Shown here piece after piece: positions 1-7,514 of a DNA stretch of 33,893 bases. Origin of the DNA: Peptococcaceae bacterium SCADC1_2_3 (GTDB taxonomy: Bacteria > Bacillota > Desulfotomaculia > Desulfotomaculales > Nap2-2B); contig JJNX02000017.1 of the NCBI GenBank assembly GCA_000681355.2, positions 1 through 33,893 of the forward strand, read 5' to 3'. Each line of letters starts with the position of its first letter. The first letter of the stretch is position 1. A program made the position numbers and the translations under genes. The notes under the pieces are model-generated. The model was not told the origin of the DNA and did no database searches. It saw nothing but the letters and a program-made list of their open reading frames with translations.

Positions 1-41
1 AGATAACGACGGCCGTTGCTTTTACCCACTTGCAGATTCAT
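1..41 (-). CDS. Partial gene, N terminus only (possible IS transposase)
   Basis: The window opens inside a minus-strand gene. Its ATG is at 41-39, behind a perfect AAGGAGG (complement of 49-55) at 7-nt spacing. The visible residues are MNLQVGKSNGRRY, after which the gene leaves the window. A basic start ending in a GR-Y motif resembles the N termini of some IS1634-type transposases, but thirteen residues cannot establish this. That a gene starts here is well supported by the SD and by the strong promoter just upstream; its identity is a guess. Confidence 0.5.
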   Translation of the reverse strand, partial: MNLQVGKSNGRRY

Positions 42-64
42 GGCAAAACCTCCTTACACAAGGA

Positions 65-93
65 ATTATACCATAATTATCAACAATAAGCAA
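65..93 (-). promoter_or_regulatory. SigA-type promoter for the left-edge gene
   Basis: On the minus strand, TTGCTT (complement of 88-93) and a consensus TATAAT (complement of 65-70) are separated by exactly 17 nt. The -10 lies about 25 nt upstream of the start codon, giving a very short leader with AAGGAGG. Confidence 0.65.
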
Positions 94-158
94 CCACATA
101 TATCAAAAAACTTGACAAAAAAATTCCCCGCAAGCTACTGCTTGCAAGGCTTTAAACA

Positions 159-224
159 AATAGACCCTATTGGCTTACTGCAAAACTAGGGAATAGACCC
201 TATTGGCTTACTGCAAAACTAGGG
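159..224. repeat. 33-bp perfect tandem duplication
   Basis: Two identical 33-bp units abut at 159-191 and 192-224. Each holds CCCTA near its start and TAGGG at its end, so facing CCCTA/TAGGG dyads form within units and across the junction. The array lies between the divergent left-edge gene and the toxin-antitoxin promoter at 268-296. It could be an operator array or a recent slippage duplication; no function can be read directly. Confidence 0.9.
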
Positions 225-267
225 AGTATTTGCAAATAAGACCACCGTTTTAATTTCTTTAGAAACC

Positions 268-296
268 TTGACTTTTTGTCCTTTAAAAGGTATATT
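268..296 (+). promoter_or_regulatory. SigA-type promoter of the toxin-antitoxin pair
   Basis: TTGACT at 268-273 and TATATT at 291-296 are spaced by 17 nt. The antitoxin GTG start is 31 nt past the -10, with GGAGG in between. Confidence 0.7.
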
Positions 297-326
297 TAAA
301 GGTACAGTAGTTAGGAGGTTGAGACA

Positions 327-596
327 GTGATTAAAGACATTCCGATTACCGAAGCCCGGCATGAATTGACCACTTTGCCGGAGCGCCTGGCAAAAGAACC
401 TGGGGCCGTGGCTGTAACCAGACGGGGAAAACCGGTCTTGGCCGTTATGCGGTGGGAGCTTTACGAAGCTATTACCGAGACCCTTGAAATCATGGGAGAC
501 GAAGATCTTATGGCCGCCTTGCGCCAGGGCATTAAGGAAGCTACCGAAGGAAAGACGGTTTCCTGGGAGGCTGTAAAAGAGGAGCTTGGTCTGTGA
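327..596 (+). CDS. Antitoxin, Phd/YefM-like
   Basis: This 89-residue protein is probably the DNA-binding antitoxin of a type II toxin-antitoxin pair. The N-terminal part (ITEARHELTTLPERL, then VAVTRRGKPVLAVM) matches the Phd/YefM fold, in which an N-terminal domain binds the operator and an acidic C-terminal tail wraps the toxin. The C-terminal third is helical and acidic, as expected. The start is GTG with TAGGAGGT at 312-319. Its stop overlaps the start of the toxin gene by 4 nt (GTGA), so translation is likely coupled. Such pairs usually repress their own promoter, which would be the one at 268-296. The family call rests on motif and context. Confidence 0.8.
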   Translation: MIKDIPITEARHELTTLPERLAKEPGAVAVTRRGKPVLAVMRWELYEAITETLEIMGDEDLMAALRQGIKEATEGKTVSWEAVKEELGL

Positions 597-922
597 TCTG
601 GAAAATTATCCTCACAATTCAAGCAAAGACTATGTTGGAGGATATTCAGGACCGCAGAGTCCAGGAAAAAATCCGTGACCGGATAAACGGCCTGGTAGAT
701 GAGCCGGAGAAACAAGGTAAGCTTTTAACGGGAGAACTGACCGGTTACCGGAGCCTCCGTGCCGTGGGGCAGCGCTACCGGATCATCTACCGCGTGGAAG
801 AAGATCGGGTTCTTGTCTTAGTAGTGGCCATTGGAATCCGCAAGGAAGGAAACCAAAAGGACATTTATTCCCTGGCCAGGAAAATCCTCCGCCTTCGTTT
901 ACTGGAACCGCCTCAAGAATAA
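593..922 (+). CDS. Toxin, RelE/ParE superfamily
   Basis: This 109-residue protein has the compact RelE/ParE pattern: an N-terminal strand, two helices (AKTMLEDIQDRRVQEKIRDR), a KLLTGELTGYRSLRAVGQRY strand region and a RIIYRVEEDRVLVLVVAIG strand pair. RelE-type members cleave mRNA in the ribosome and ParE members poison gyrase; the sequence favours the RelE side (LTGELTGYRSLR, RYRIIYRV) but does not settle it. The gene starts at a GTG overlapping the antitoxin stop. The C terminus (about 20 residues after DIYSLARKI) extends beyond the usual 85-95 residues. It appears intact. Confidence 0.8.
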   Translation: MIWKIILTIQAKTMLEDIQDRRVQEKIRDRINGLVDEPEKQGKLLTGELTGYRSLRAVGQRYRIIYRVEEDRVLVLVVAIGIRKEGNQKDIYSLARKILRLRLLEPPQE

Positions 923-952
923 CCCCTTTTTGAAAAGGTGTTTTGTTTTGTT
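921..952 (+). terminator. Intrinsic terminator after the toxin gene
   Basis: A 10-bp stem with one mismatch (921-930 pairing with 933-942, 2-nt spacer) is followed by a T-rich tract. It begins at the toxin stop codon. The tiny loop means the real fold would open one or two pairs. Confidence 0.5.
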
Positions 953-1111
953 TCCCCATTTGCCGGCTTATGTTCAAAGAGCGAAATAGCGTTTAAGAAC
1001 ATGCCTTGCCAGTTCTTGCAATTTTTCATCTTAGTTCCGGAAGCGAATAAATTCATAGAACTGGGCAAAAATGTGTGTTAAAATAAAAGTAAAAGCGGAG
1101 GCGAAAGGCTG

Positions 1112-1393
1112 GTGGGTATTATGGGCGAAGAAGCTAAAAAGGAAGCAACTGAATTCCCTTACCGGGTAGCCTCTCCTGAATTTTTCTTTCTGCTGCAAAG
1201 GATTGACCGGCTTGACGAAAAGTTGTCGGCAAGGATTGACCAGGTGGACGTAAGAATTGACCGGCTTGACGAAAAGTTATCGGCAAGGATTGACCAGGTG
1301 GAAGGAAAGTTGAAACCTTTAATCTGGGCAACCTTAGGAATTGTTCTGGCTTCCCTGGCGTTAACTATAAGTGTAGTGATTAAGGTTTGGTAG
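1112..1393 (+). CDS. Small coiled-coil protein with C-terminal membrane anchor
   Basis: No named family is recognised. The 93-residue protein has a short polar N terminus, a central heptad-like region with two near-identical 18-residue units (core RIDRLDEKLSARIDQV) and a single C-terminal hydrophobic helix (about residues 70-92, LIWATLGIVLASLALTISVV). This predicts a cytoplasmic coiled coil tethered to the membrane. The start chosen is GTG 1112, because GGAGG at 1097-1101 lies 10 nt before it; the alternative ATG at 1121 would be 19 nt away. Small holin-like or BhlA-type peptides share this layout, but no evidence ties it to them. Confidence 0.6.
   Translation: MGIMGEEAKKEATEFPYRVASPEFFFLLQRIDRLDEKLSARIDQVDVRIDRLDEKLSARIDQVEGKLKPLIWATLGIVLASLALTISVVIKVW
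1202..1302 (+). repeat. In-frame duplication, 54-bp period
   Basis: Positions 1202-1248 and 1256-1302 match at 46 of 47 bases. The period is 54 bp (18 codons), so the reading frame is kept and the encoded coiled coil is lengthened. Confidence 0.9.
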
Positions 1394-1434
1394 TTGAGGC
1401 ATATATGTCTATTTAATACTGACTTGAAACATAC

Positions 1435-1463
1435 TTGACAGCAGCAACAGCTAGCTTTAGAAT
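1435..1463 (+). promoter_or_regulatory. SigA-type promoter for the zinc-ribbon/UPF0182 pair
   Basis: A consensus TTGACA (1435-1440) is followed after 17 nt by TAGAAT (1458-1463). The zinc-ribbon gene begins 45 nt downstream, and the UPF0182 gene is probably co-transcribed. Confidence 0.7.
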
Positions 1464-1508
1464 ATACCCAAAGCTTATAAAAAAAGTTTTATCTTAGGGG
1501 GAAATTTA

Positions 1509-1691
1509 GTGGTTAACAGGTGTATGTTGTGCGGACGAAAAATTGAACCAGAAGAACCTAAAAAGCTTACCCCATACAGCAATGAGGAAGACAGGCCAAA
1601 AAAGAAGTCATCCATGGAGGTCTGTACTTTTTGTCAGGCCAAATTAAAACACGAAGCTGATGAATCGCAAAAAATACCAAAGCCAATGTAA
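1509..1691 (+). CDS. Small zinc-ribbon-like protein
   Basis: The 60-residue protein has two CxxC pairs, CMLC near the N terminus and CTFC around residue 38, the spacing of a zinc ribbon or treble-clef knuckle. The rest is highly charged and lysine-rich. The GTG start follows AGGGGG at 1495-1500. The gene is 58 nt upstream of the UPF0182 gene under the same promoter, so the two may act together, but no function is known to me. It could bind nucleic acid or be a protein-interaction knuckle. Confidence 0.6.
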   Translation: MVNRCMLCGRKIEPEEPKKLTPYSNEEDRPKKKSSMEVCTFCQAKLKHEADESQKIPKPM

Positions 1692-1749
1692 ATAAACTGG
1701 TTAATAAATTAAGCCAGTTAATAATTTAATAAACTAAGGAGATTATTTA

Positions 1750-4494
1750 ATGCCGCGTTATTCGCGTTGGGCTACCGTTGGAGTTATTGTTATTTTACTG
1801 TTTATTTATCTCTTATTTAAGGGAGGAGCCCATTTATACACTGACTGGCTTTGGTTTTCCTCTTTAAATTACCAGCGAGTTTACCTTACCATTTTGCTTT
1901 CCGAAATAGGTTTGCGCCTGGCAGTAGGTATCTTTACCTTCATTTTATTTTTCCTTAACCTATTATTTACCCGAAGAGCCGTTTTGAAAATGACCACCAC
2001 CCAGCATCAAACCGCAGACGGAGTGGTTGAATTAAAACCGTCTTTTTGGGGTAGTTTCATTAACGCGCGCCGGCTTAACTTAACTTACTTTATTGTCAGC
2101 TTAATTATGGCTTTTCTGGTCAGTCAGGCAGTTACGGGAGACTGGATGATCATCCAAAAATTTTTACATCCCAGCACCTTTGGAATTAAAGATCCCTTTT
2201 TTCACCGGGACCTCAGTTTTTATATTTTCCAACTTCCTTTTTACCAGTATTTATATAAATTATTAATCTGGTTGGTACTGTTAGTTGTTTTGACGGTGGT
2301 CCTTATTTATCTTTTCACTAAAACACTCCGGGGCCGGCTAACCAGCCTGTTTCAATCTCCTTCCCCCCGTTATCACCTTTCTATTCTGACGGCTGTTTTT
2401 TTCTTTATTTTGGCTTGGGGATACCGTCTCAAACAGTATTCAATTTTTTACTCTGAACGGGGGGTGGTTTACGGCCCTGGTTATACGGATATTCACGCCA
2501 ACCTTTTGGCTTATAAAATAATGTTTTTTATTGCCCTTCTTACGGCGCTGGCTATTTTGGTTAATCTTTTTTTAAGGCGCTATAAGTTAATCCTATACGC
2601 CGTTGGGTTTTTAGTGGCGGCGGCTATTGTAATTGGCGGTATTTATCCTACCTTGGTGCAAAAATTTTTGGTCGTGCCTAATGAGTTGGAACGGGAAAAA
2701 CCCTTTATTGAAAACGGCATCAAGTATACCCGCCTGGCCTACGGCTTGGATAAGGTGGAGAAAAAGCTTTTCCCGGCCGGTAAGACCTTAACGGCCGGCG
2801 ATATCCTGACCAACCAGGAAACAATTAAGAACATCCGTCTATGGGACTATCGCCCCCTGCAGCAAACGTACAGCCAACTGCAAGAAATACGGCTATATTA
2901 TGAGTTTAAAGATGTAGATGTGGACCGTTACCGGATTAACGGACGCTACCAACAGGTCATGCTGTCGGCGCGGGAGTTAAGCCATGAAAAATTAACGGAA
3001 AAAGCTAAAACGTGGGTCAATCAGCACCTTAAATATACGCACGGTTACGGTATTACCATGAGCCCGGTAAATGAGGTTACGGCCGAAGGACTGCCGTATT
3101 TTATTATTAAAGACATTCCTCCCGTTACCACCACTAACTTAAACGTAAGCCGGCCGGAGGTTTATTTCGGAGAAAAAACCGATAAATACGTCGTGGTTAA
3201 TACTAAAACAGAAGAATTTGATTACCCTAAGGGAGAAGAAAACGCCTGGTCTACTTACCAGGCTAAAAATGGGGTAAAAATAAATTCCTTTTTCCGCCGG
3301 CTGTTATTTGCCATTTCCTTTGGCGAATACAAGCTCCTTTTAACTACCGGCATTACCAAGGACAGCCAAATCCTTTACAACCGGAACATCTCAGAGCGCG
3401 TTCCTAAAATTGCTCCCTTTTTAGAATATGACCAGGACCCTTATATTGTCCTGAGCAACGGCAAGTTATACTGGCTTTGGGACGCGTACACTGTTTCGGA
3501 TCGTTTTCCTTACGCGGAACCCTTTAAAGGACGGGTTAATTACATTCGCAACGCCGTTAAAGTGGCGGTTGACGCTTATACCGGAGAAGTAACTTATTAC
3601 GTAGCCGATCCAAATGATCCGGTACTTAAAACATACCGCCAAATCTTTCCGCAAATGTTTGTTCCTTTAGCCAAAATGCCGGCCGGCCTGCAAAACCATT
3701 TGCGCTACCCGGTGGATTTATTTACAGTGCAGGCCGAAAAATACGCCACCTACCACATGCAAAACTACCGGGTCTTTTATAATAAAGAAGATAAATGGCA
3801 ACTGCCTACCGAGCTTTTTGGCCGGGAAGAATTAGCCATGGAACCATATTACACCATTGCGCGGTTACCGGGTGAGGCAAGACCGGAATTTATTTTAATC
3901 ATGCCCTTCACCCCCCAAAATAAAAAAAATATGATTGCCTGGCTGGCCGCCCGCTCGGACGGCGAAAATTACGGAAAGCTGCTGGTTTACGAATTTCCCA
4001 AACAAGAACTGGTTTACGGACCCATACAGGTAGAGGCCCGCATTAACCAGGATACGCTTATTTCGCAGCAAATTTCCTTATGGGACCAGCGAGGTTCAGA
4101 GGTAATCAGGGGTAATTTAATGGTTATCCCCGTTAAAGACGCCTTGCTTTACGTTGAGCCTTTATATTTACAGGCCGAGCAAAGCAAAATGCCGGAACTG
4201 CGCCGGGTTATTGTGGCGCACGGGGAAAAAGTGGTCATGGAACCAACCTTGGAATTGGCCCTGGCTCAAATATTTGGCAAAGATGGTAAATTAAGTCCTT
4301 TGCTACCCACCCCTAACACGACCCCGGGGGCAACCCCCGGACTAAAAGAGCGCACCCTGGCTTCCCTGGCTAAGCAGGCCAACGGTTTATATGACGAAGC
4401 CCAAGCTTATTTACGGGAAGGTAATTGGACCGGCTACGGGGAAAAATTAAAGCAGCTAAAAGCGATACTTCAGGAAATGGCTGACAAAGCCTAG
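1750..4494 (+). CDS. UPF0182 family integral membrane protein
   Basis: This 914-residue protein matches the UPF0182 (COG1615) family in length and layout. About seven hydrophobic helices occupy the first 300 residues (near 8-28, 50-75, 112-132, 165-190, 208-228, 255-276, 281-302), followed by a large soluble domain of about 600 residues, presumably outside the membrane. Family-typical stretches include GVVYGPGYTDIHANL after helix 5 and the ENGIKYTRLAYGLDKVE region. A Pro/Thr-rich linker (TPNTTPGATPG) precedes a short C-terminal helical segment. The start is supported by AAGGAG just upstream. The molecular function of the family is unknown. It is widespread in Actinobacteria and Clostridia and is not essential evidence for any pathway here. 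Confidence 0.9.
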   Translation: MPRYSRWATVGVIVILLFIYLLFKGGAHLYTDWLWFSSLNYQRVYLTILLSEIGLRLAVGIFTFILFFLNLLFTRRAVLKMTTTQHQTADGVVELKPSFWGSFINARRLNLTYFIVSLIMAFLVSQAVTGDWMIIQKFLHPSTFGIKDPFFHRDLSFYIFQLPFYQYLYKLLIWLVLLVVLTVVLIYLFTKTLRGRLTSLFQSPSPRYHLSILTAVFFFILAWGYRLKQYSIFYSERGVVYGPGYTDIHANLLAYKIMFFIALLTALAILVNLFLRRYKLILYAVGFLVAAAIVIGGIYPTLVQKFLVVPNELEREKPFIENGIKYTRLAYGLDKVEKKLFPAGKTLTAGDILTNQETIKNIRLWDYRPLQQTYSQLQEIRLYYEFKDVDVDRYRINGRYQQVMLSARELSHEKLTEKAKTWVNQHLKYTHGYGITMSPVNEVTAEGLPYFIIKDIPPVTTTNLNVSRPEVYFGEKTDKYVVVNTKTEEFDYPKGEENAWSTYQAKNGVKINSFFRRLLFAISFGEYKLLLTTGITKDSQILYNRNISERVPKIAPFLEYDQDPYIVLSNGKLYWLWDAYTVSDRFPYAEPFKGRVNYIRNAVKVAVDAYTGEVTYYVADPNDPVLKTYRQIFPQMFVPLAKMPAGLQNHLRYPVDLFTVQAEKYATYHMQNYRVFYNKEDKWQLPTELFGREELAMEPYYTIARLPGEARPEFILIMPFTPQNKKNMIAWLAARSDGENYGKLLVYEFPKQELVYGPIQVEARINQDTLISQQISLWDQRGSEVIRGNLMVIPVKDALLYVEPLYLQAEQSKMPELRRVIVAHGEKVVMEPTLELALAQIFGKDGKLSPLLPTPNTTPGATPGLKERTLASLAKQANGLYDEAQAYLREGNWTGYGEKLKQLKAILQEMADKA

Positions 4495-4516
4495 ACTCTT
4501 TTTTCCAGACAAAAAT

Positions 4517-4545
4517 TTGCCTATCCTAAAAAACTAGGCTAAAAT
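4517..4545 (+). promoter_or_regulatory. Possible promoter for pfkA
   Basis: TTGCCT (4517-4522) and TAAAAT (4540-4545) are 17 nt apart. If used, the transcript has a leader of about 320 nt that contains a full copy of the dispersed palindromic element. No other good promoter was found before pfkA. Confidence 0.4.
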
Positions 4546-4589
4546 AAAGTAGGAAAAACATTTAATAAATTAATATTTGGTTAATAATA

Positions 4590-4826
4590 GTAACTATTCA
4601 GGTAGGTTCAAAGGGGCAAAGGCACAGAGGGGCAAAGGGAAATAAAAACAGGTTGTTTAGGCTATAGGCTGTTAGTCGCGCATAATTTTCTCCTACAGCC
4701 TAACTGCCTACAGGCTATCCACCTGAATAGAACGAATGCTTAGCAGTTTAATCAGAAAGTTAAGCAGAAAATAGGCAAAAAACTTTGTGCCTTTGTGCCT
4801 CTGACCCTATGTGCCTAAGTAGTTAC
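4590..4826. repeat. Dispersed nested palindromic element, copy A (full)
   Basis: The element begins GTAACTATTCAGG and ends CCTAAGTAGTTAC, which are inverted repeats matching at 11 of 13 positions. Outer arms carry GGCAAAGG/CACAGAG runs mirrored on the right as TTTGTGCCTTTGTGCC. The inner part holds GGCTATAGGCTGTTAG opposite CTACAGCCTAACTGCC, a second imperfect palindrome. No ORF lies inside. It fills most of the 380-nt gap between the UPF0182 gene and pfkA. It looks like a MITE or composite REP element; no clear target duplication was seen. Confidence 0.85.
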
Positions 4827-4874
4827 AAAGGTTAAAATATATTTTGTCAGGTAAACAGGAGGTAAAATATCTTT

Positions 4875-5972
4875 ATGGAGCCAAAAAAAATTAAAACTAT
4901 TGGCCTGCTTACAGGCGGTGGGGATGCGCCAGGCCTTAACGCCATTATCCAGGCTATTGTAAAAGTAGCCGTTGGAGAATATAAGCTTGGAGTGATTGGT
5001 TTTTTAAATGGGTTTGGCGGTTTAATTAAAAACCAGGCCCGGGAATTATCTCTGGACGACGTAGTAGGCATTTTGCCGCGGGGGGGAACCATTTTAGGAA
5101 CCACCAACCGGGACAGTCCTTTTCATTATCCGGTAATAAAAGAAGGAAAAAGGGTTTATGTTGATGTTTCTGACCGGGTCTTTGAAAATATAGCTATTCA
5201 AGAGGTGGATGCTTTAATTGTTATTGGGGGAGACGGCAGCCTGGCCGTGGCTAAGGGATTGCACCAAAAAGGATTGCCCGTTGTTGGGGTTCCAAAAACC
5301 ATTGATAACGATTTAAAGGATACCGACCAAACCTTTGGTTTCGATAGTGCTCTAACTACGGCCACGGAAGCTTTAGATAAACTGCACACCACCGCCGAAT
5401 CACACCACCGGGTAATGGTCCTAGAGGTAATGGGGCGTTATGCCGGTTGGATCGCTCTCTTTGCCGGAATGGCCGGAGGGGCGGATGTAATTTTAATTCC
5501 GGAAATCCCTTACGATATAAAAAAAGTAGTGGACAAAATTAACCGTCGGGAACAAGATGGTAAAAAATTTAGTATCGTGGTGGTGGCTGAAGCTGCAAAA
5601 CCGCTGGGAGGGGAAGTAGTGGTAAAAAAAAGGGTAGAGGATAGTTTTGAGCCTATCCGGTTAGGGGGCGTTGGAAACTTAGTAGGAGAGCAAATCGAGA
5701 CAATTACCGGAAAAGAAACCCGGGTTACGGTGTTGGGCCATCTGCAAAGAGGTGGTTCACCCACTGCATTTGACCGGATTTTGGCCATACGTTACGGAAT
5801 AAAAGCCGTAAATATGGTTATGGAGGGACGTTTCGGCGAAATGGTTTGCCTTAAAGGAAACACTATTTCCTCTGTTCCCTTTGCTGAATCAGCCGGAGAC
5901 AGACATCAAATCCCCTTAAATTGTGATTTGCTGCTGGATGCCCGCCAGTTGGGCGTTTGCCTGGGTGATTAA
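4875..5972 (+). CDS. pfkA: 6-phosphofructokinase
   Basis: The protein phosphorylates fructose 6-phosphate to fructose 1,6-bisphosphate in glycolysis. Recognisable PFK motifs are GGGDAPGLN (14-22), GGDGS (118-122), PKTIDND (140-146, with the catalytic Asp) and MGRYAGWIA (186-194). At 365 residues it is longer than the 320-residue B. subtilis/E. coli enzymes and fits the group III, mixed-substrate lineage. The Gly in GGDGS is the residue associated with ATP use, while Lys in PKTIDND, where classical ATP enzymes have Gly, is typical of PPi-dependent and group III enzymes. The phosphoryl donor therefore cannot be fixed from sequence. AGGAGGT lies 11 nt before the ATG. Confidence 0.9.
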   Translation: MEPKKIKTIGLLTGGGDAPGLNAIIQAIVKVAVGEYKLGVIGFLNGFGGLIKNQARELSLDDVVGILPRGGTILGTTNRDSPFHYPVIKEGKRVYVDVSDRVFENIAIQEVDALIVIGGDGSLAVAKGLHQKGLPVVGVPKTIDNDLKDTDQTFGFDSALTTATEALDKLHTTAESHHRVMVLEVMGRYAGWIALFAGMAGGADVILIPEIPYDIKKVVDKINRREQDGKKFSIVVVAEAAKPLGGEVVVKKRVEDSFEPIRLGGVGNLVGEQIETITGKETRVTVLGHLQRGGSPTAFDRILAIRYGIKAVNMVMEGRFGEMVCLKGNTISSVPFAESAGDRHQIPLNCDLLLDARQLGVCLGD

Positions 5973-5975
5973 AAA

Positions 5976-7175
5976 ATGAAAATTGCTTTCTTTTCGGATA
6001 GTTATCGTCCTTACACCAGCGGGGTGGTTATATCGCTTGAAACCTTCAAAAAAGAATTAACCGCTTTAGGCCATAATATTTATCTTTTTGTCCCCAGCTA
6101 TCCAAATTACCAGGACAAGGAAGATAATATATTTCGTTTTAAGGCTATTCCGGCCCCTACTAACCCGGACTTTACTATTGCGCTGCCTCTATCCTGGTAC
6201 GCAAAATCAGTTATCCGAAACTTTCAGCCCGATATAATTCACGTCCACTCTCCTTTTATGTTAGGTCAATTAGGAGCACGTTATGCCCGGCAACTCAACG
6301 TCCCTCTTGTTTTTACTTTTCATACTCTTTATGAAGAGTACGTACATTACGTTCCCTTGGCGCCAAAAATCACTAAAAAAACAACCCGGTATTTCTGTCG
6401 TAATTTTTGTAACAAATGCGACTTGATAATTGTGCCTACGGCAGAAATTGGTAAATATTTAAAGGGGTTAGGGGTAACCACCCCGGTAAAAAAAGTTCCG
6501 ACGGGTATAAATATGGAAGATTTTACCGTACAAAGTACTAATGGCTCCTGGCTAAGGAAAAACTATGATATTGCGGCGGAAGAAAGACTTCTTTTGTTTG
6601 TAGGGCGTTTAGGCCAAGAAAAAAACTTAACCTTTCTGCTTCAGGCCTATAAAGAAGTACAGGAAGAATTTCCGGCTATCAGGCTAGTTTTAGTAGGGGG
6701 TGGACCAGAAGAAAAAAACCTAAAATATATAGCCAATCAGTTGGGAATGGCCTCAAAAGTAGTTTTTACGGGAGCGTTACCTAAAGAAAAGGTTATTGAA
6801 TGTTATTATGCCGCCGATTTGTTTGTTTTTACCTCGGTAACAGAAACACAAGGTCTGGTATTGCCCGAAGCTAAAGCCGCCGGTTTACCCATTATTGCGT
6901 TGTCGGCTTATGGAGCCGCAGAAATGGTGGTTGACGGAGAAGACGGGTTTTTAATTACGCCAAAACTTGATAGGGAAAAGGAGACCCTAGCAGAGTTTGC
7001 CGCCAAAATAAAACTAGTCTTGGGACAGGATGAATTGAGGAACATATTATGTAAACAAGCAAAAATTAACGCTGCCCAATACTCAAGTCGCAGTTGCGCT
7101 TTAAGCCTGGAGGAAGGATATAAATTGGCGCAGGAAATAAAAAGAAAAGGAAGCCAGGGATATAAACAGAGTTAA
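5976..7175 (+). CDS. GT4-family glycosyltransferase, glycolipid type
   Basis: This 399-residue protein has the GT-B fold of GT4 enzymes: an N-terminal acceptor half starting MKIAFFSDSYRPYTSGVV, then a donor half with VGRLGQEKN (about 209-217) and the E-x7-E nucleotide-sugar motif at Glu290 and Glu298 (TETQGLVLPE). The DSYRPYTSGV start and the HVHSPF and FTFHTLYEEY motifs resemble the diacylglycerol glucosyltransferase/mannosyltransferase subgroup, so a role in membrane glycolipid or lipoteichoic-acid anchor synthesis is likely but inferred. The start is 3 nt after the pfkA stop with no strong SD, suggesting translational coupling with pfkA. Confidence 0.8.
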   Translation: MKIAFFSDSYRPYTSGVVISLETFKKELTALGHNIYLFVPSYPNYQDKEDNIFRFKAIPAPTNPDFTIALPLSWYAKSVIRNFQPDIIHVHSPFMLGQLGARYARQLNVPLVFTFHTLYEEYVHYVPLAPKITKKTTRYFCRNFCNKCDLIIVPTAEIGKYLKGLGVTTPVKKVPTGINMEDFTVQSTNGSWLRKNYDIAAEERLLLFVGRLGQEKNLTFLLQAYKEVQEEFPAIRLVLVGGGPEEKNLKYIANQLGMASKVVFTGALPKEKVIECYYAADLFVFTSVTETQGLVLPEAKAAGLPIIALSAYGAAEMVVDGEDGFLITPKLDREKETLAEFAAKIKLVLGQDELRNILCKQAKINAAQYSSRSCALSLEEGYKLAQEIKRKGSQGYKQS

Positions 7176-7514
7176 AATTGTTAAGGCTGGAATTAGAGTT
7201 ACCGAGTGACTAGAGAAAATATTAATGCTCCAAATCCAAATAGAATAGAACCTTCTTTTAAATATATTTTATCATAACTATAGTCTGGTTTTAAAGTTTT
7301 TTATTTAAGTTAAGGGTAGGGAGAAAATAGTTGACATAATATTTATTATAGGAACCAACATCTCTTACCTTATATCTAATATTACAATATTATTATGTAA
7401 ACCACTCCAGAAATGGCAATAATAACTATGTAGGTATTGCATTTCTTTGTCTTAAATTACCGGGAGTTATAGCCGGAACGTTAAATTTAACGCCCTTGCT
7501 TAAGGAGTTCTATT
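7176..7514. other. AT-rich intergenic gap, 339 nt
   Basis: The stretch between the glycosyltransferase and the P-loop/Asp23 gene is AT-rich. It contains an isolated TTGACA (7331-7336) without a -10 at usable spacing, a TACAAT (7383-7388) with only a poor -35, and a minus-strand stretch at 7199-7300 that may be a gene remnant (separate entry). No terminator hairpin or structured RNA was recognised. Confidence 0.5.
7199..7300 (-). pseudogene. Possible remnant: C terminus of a membrane protein
   Basis: Read on the minus strand, 33 codons between two stops give a protein-like end with a polar part (LKPDYSYDKIYLKEG) and a hydrophobic helix (SILFGFGALIFSLVTR) before TAA. There is no start codon or SD. 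It resembles the tail of a decayed small membrane protein, but a chance ORF in AT-rich DNA is quite possible. Confidence 0.2.

Noticed and set aside
112-117. TTGACA as the toxin-antitoxin promoter
   Set aside because: There is no -10 at usable distance, and a better promoter exists at 268-296.
159-224. CRISPR array
   Set aside because: Two directly abutting units without spacers, and no cas genes nearby.
7331-7336. Perfect TTGACA as a promoter for the P-loop/Asp23 gene
   Set aside because: No acceptable -10 at 16-19 nt; TATTAT is only 7 nt away.
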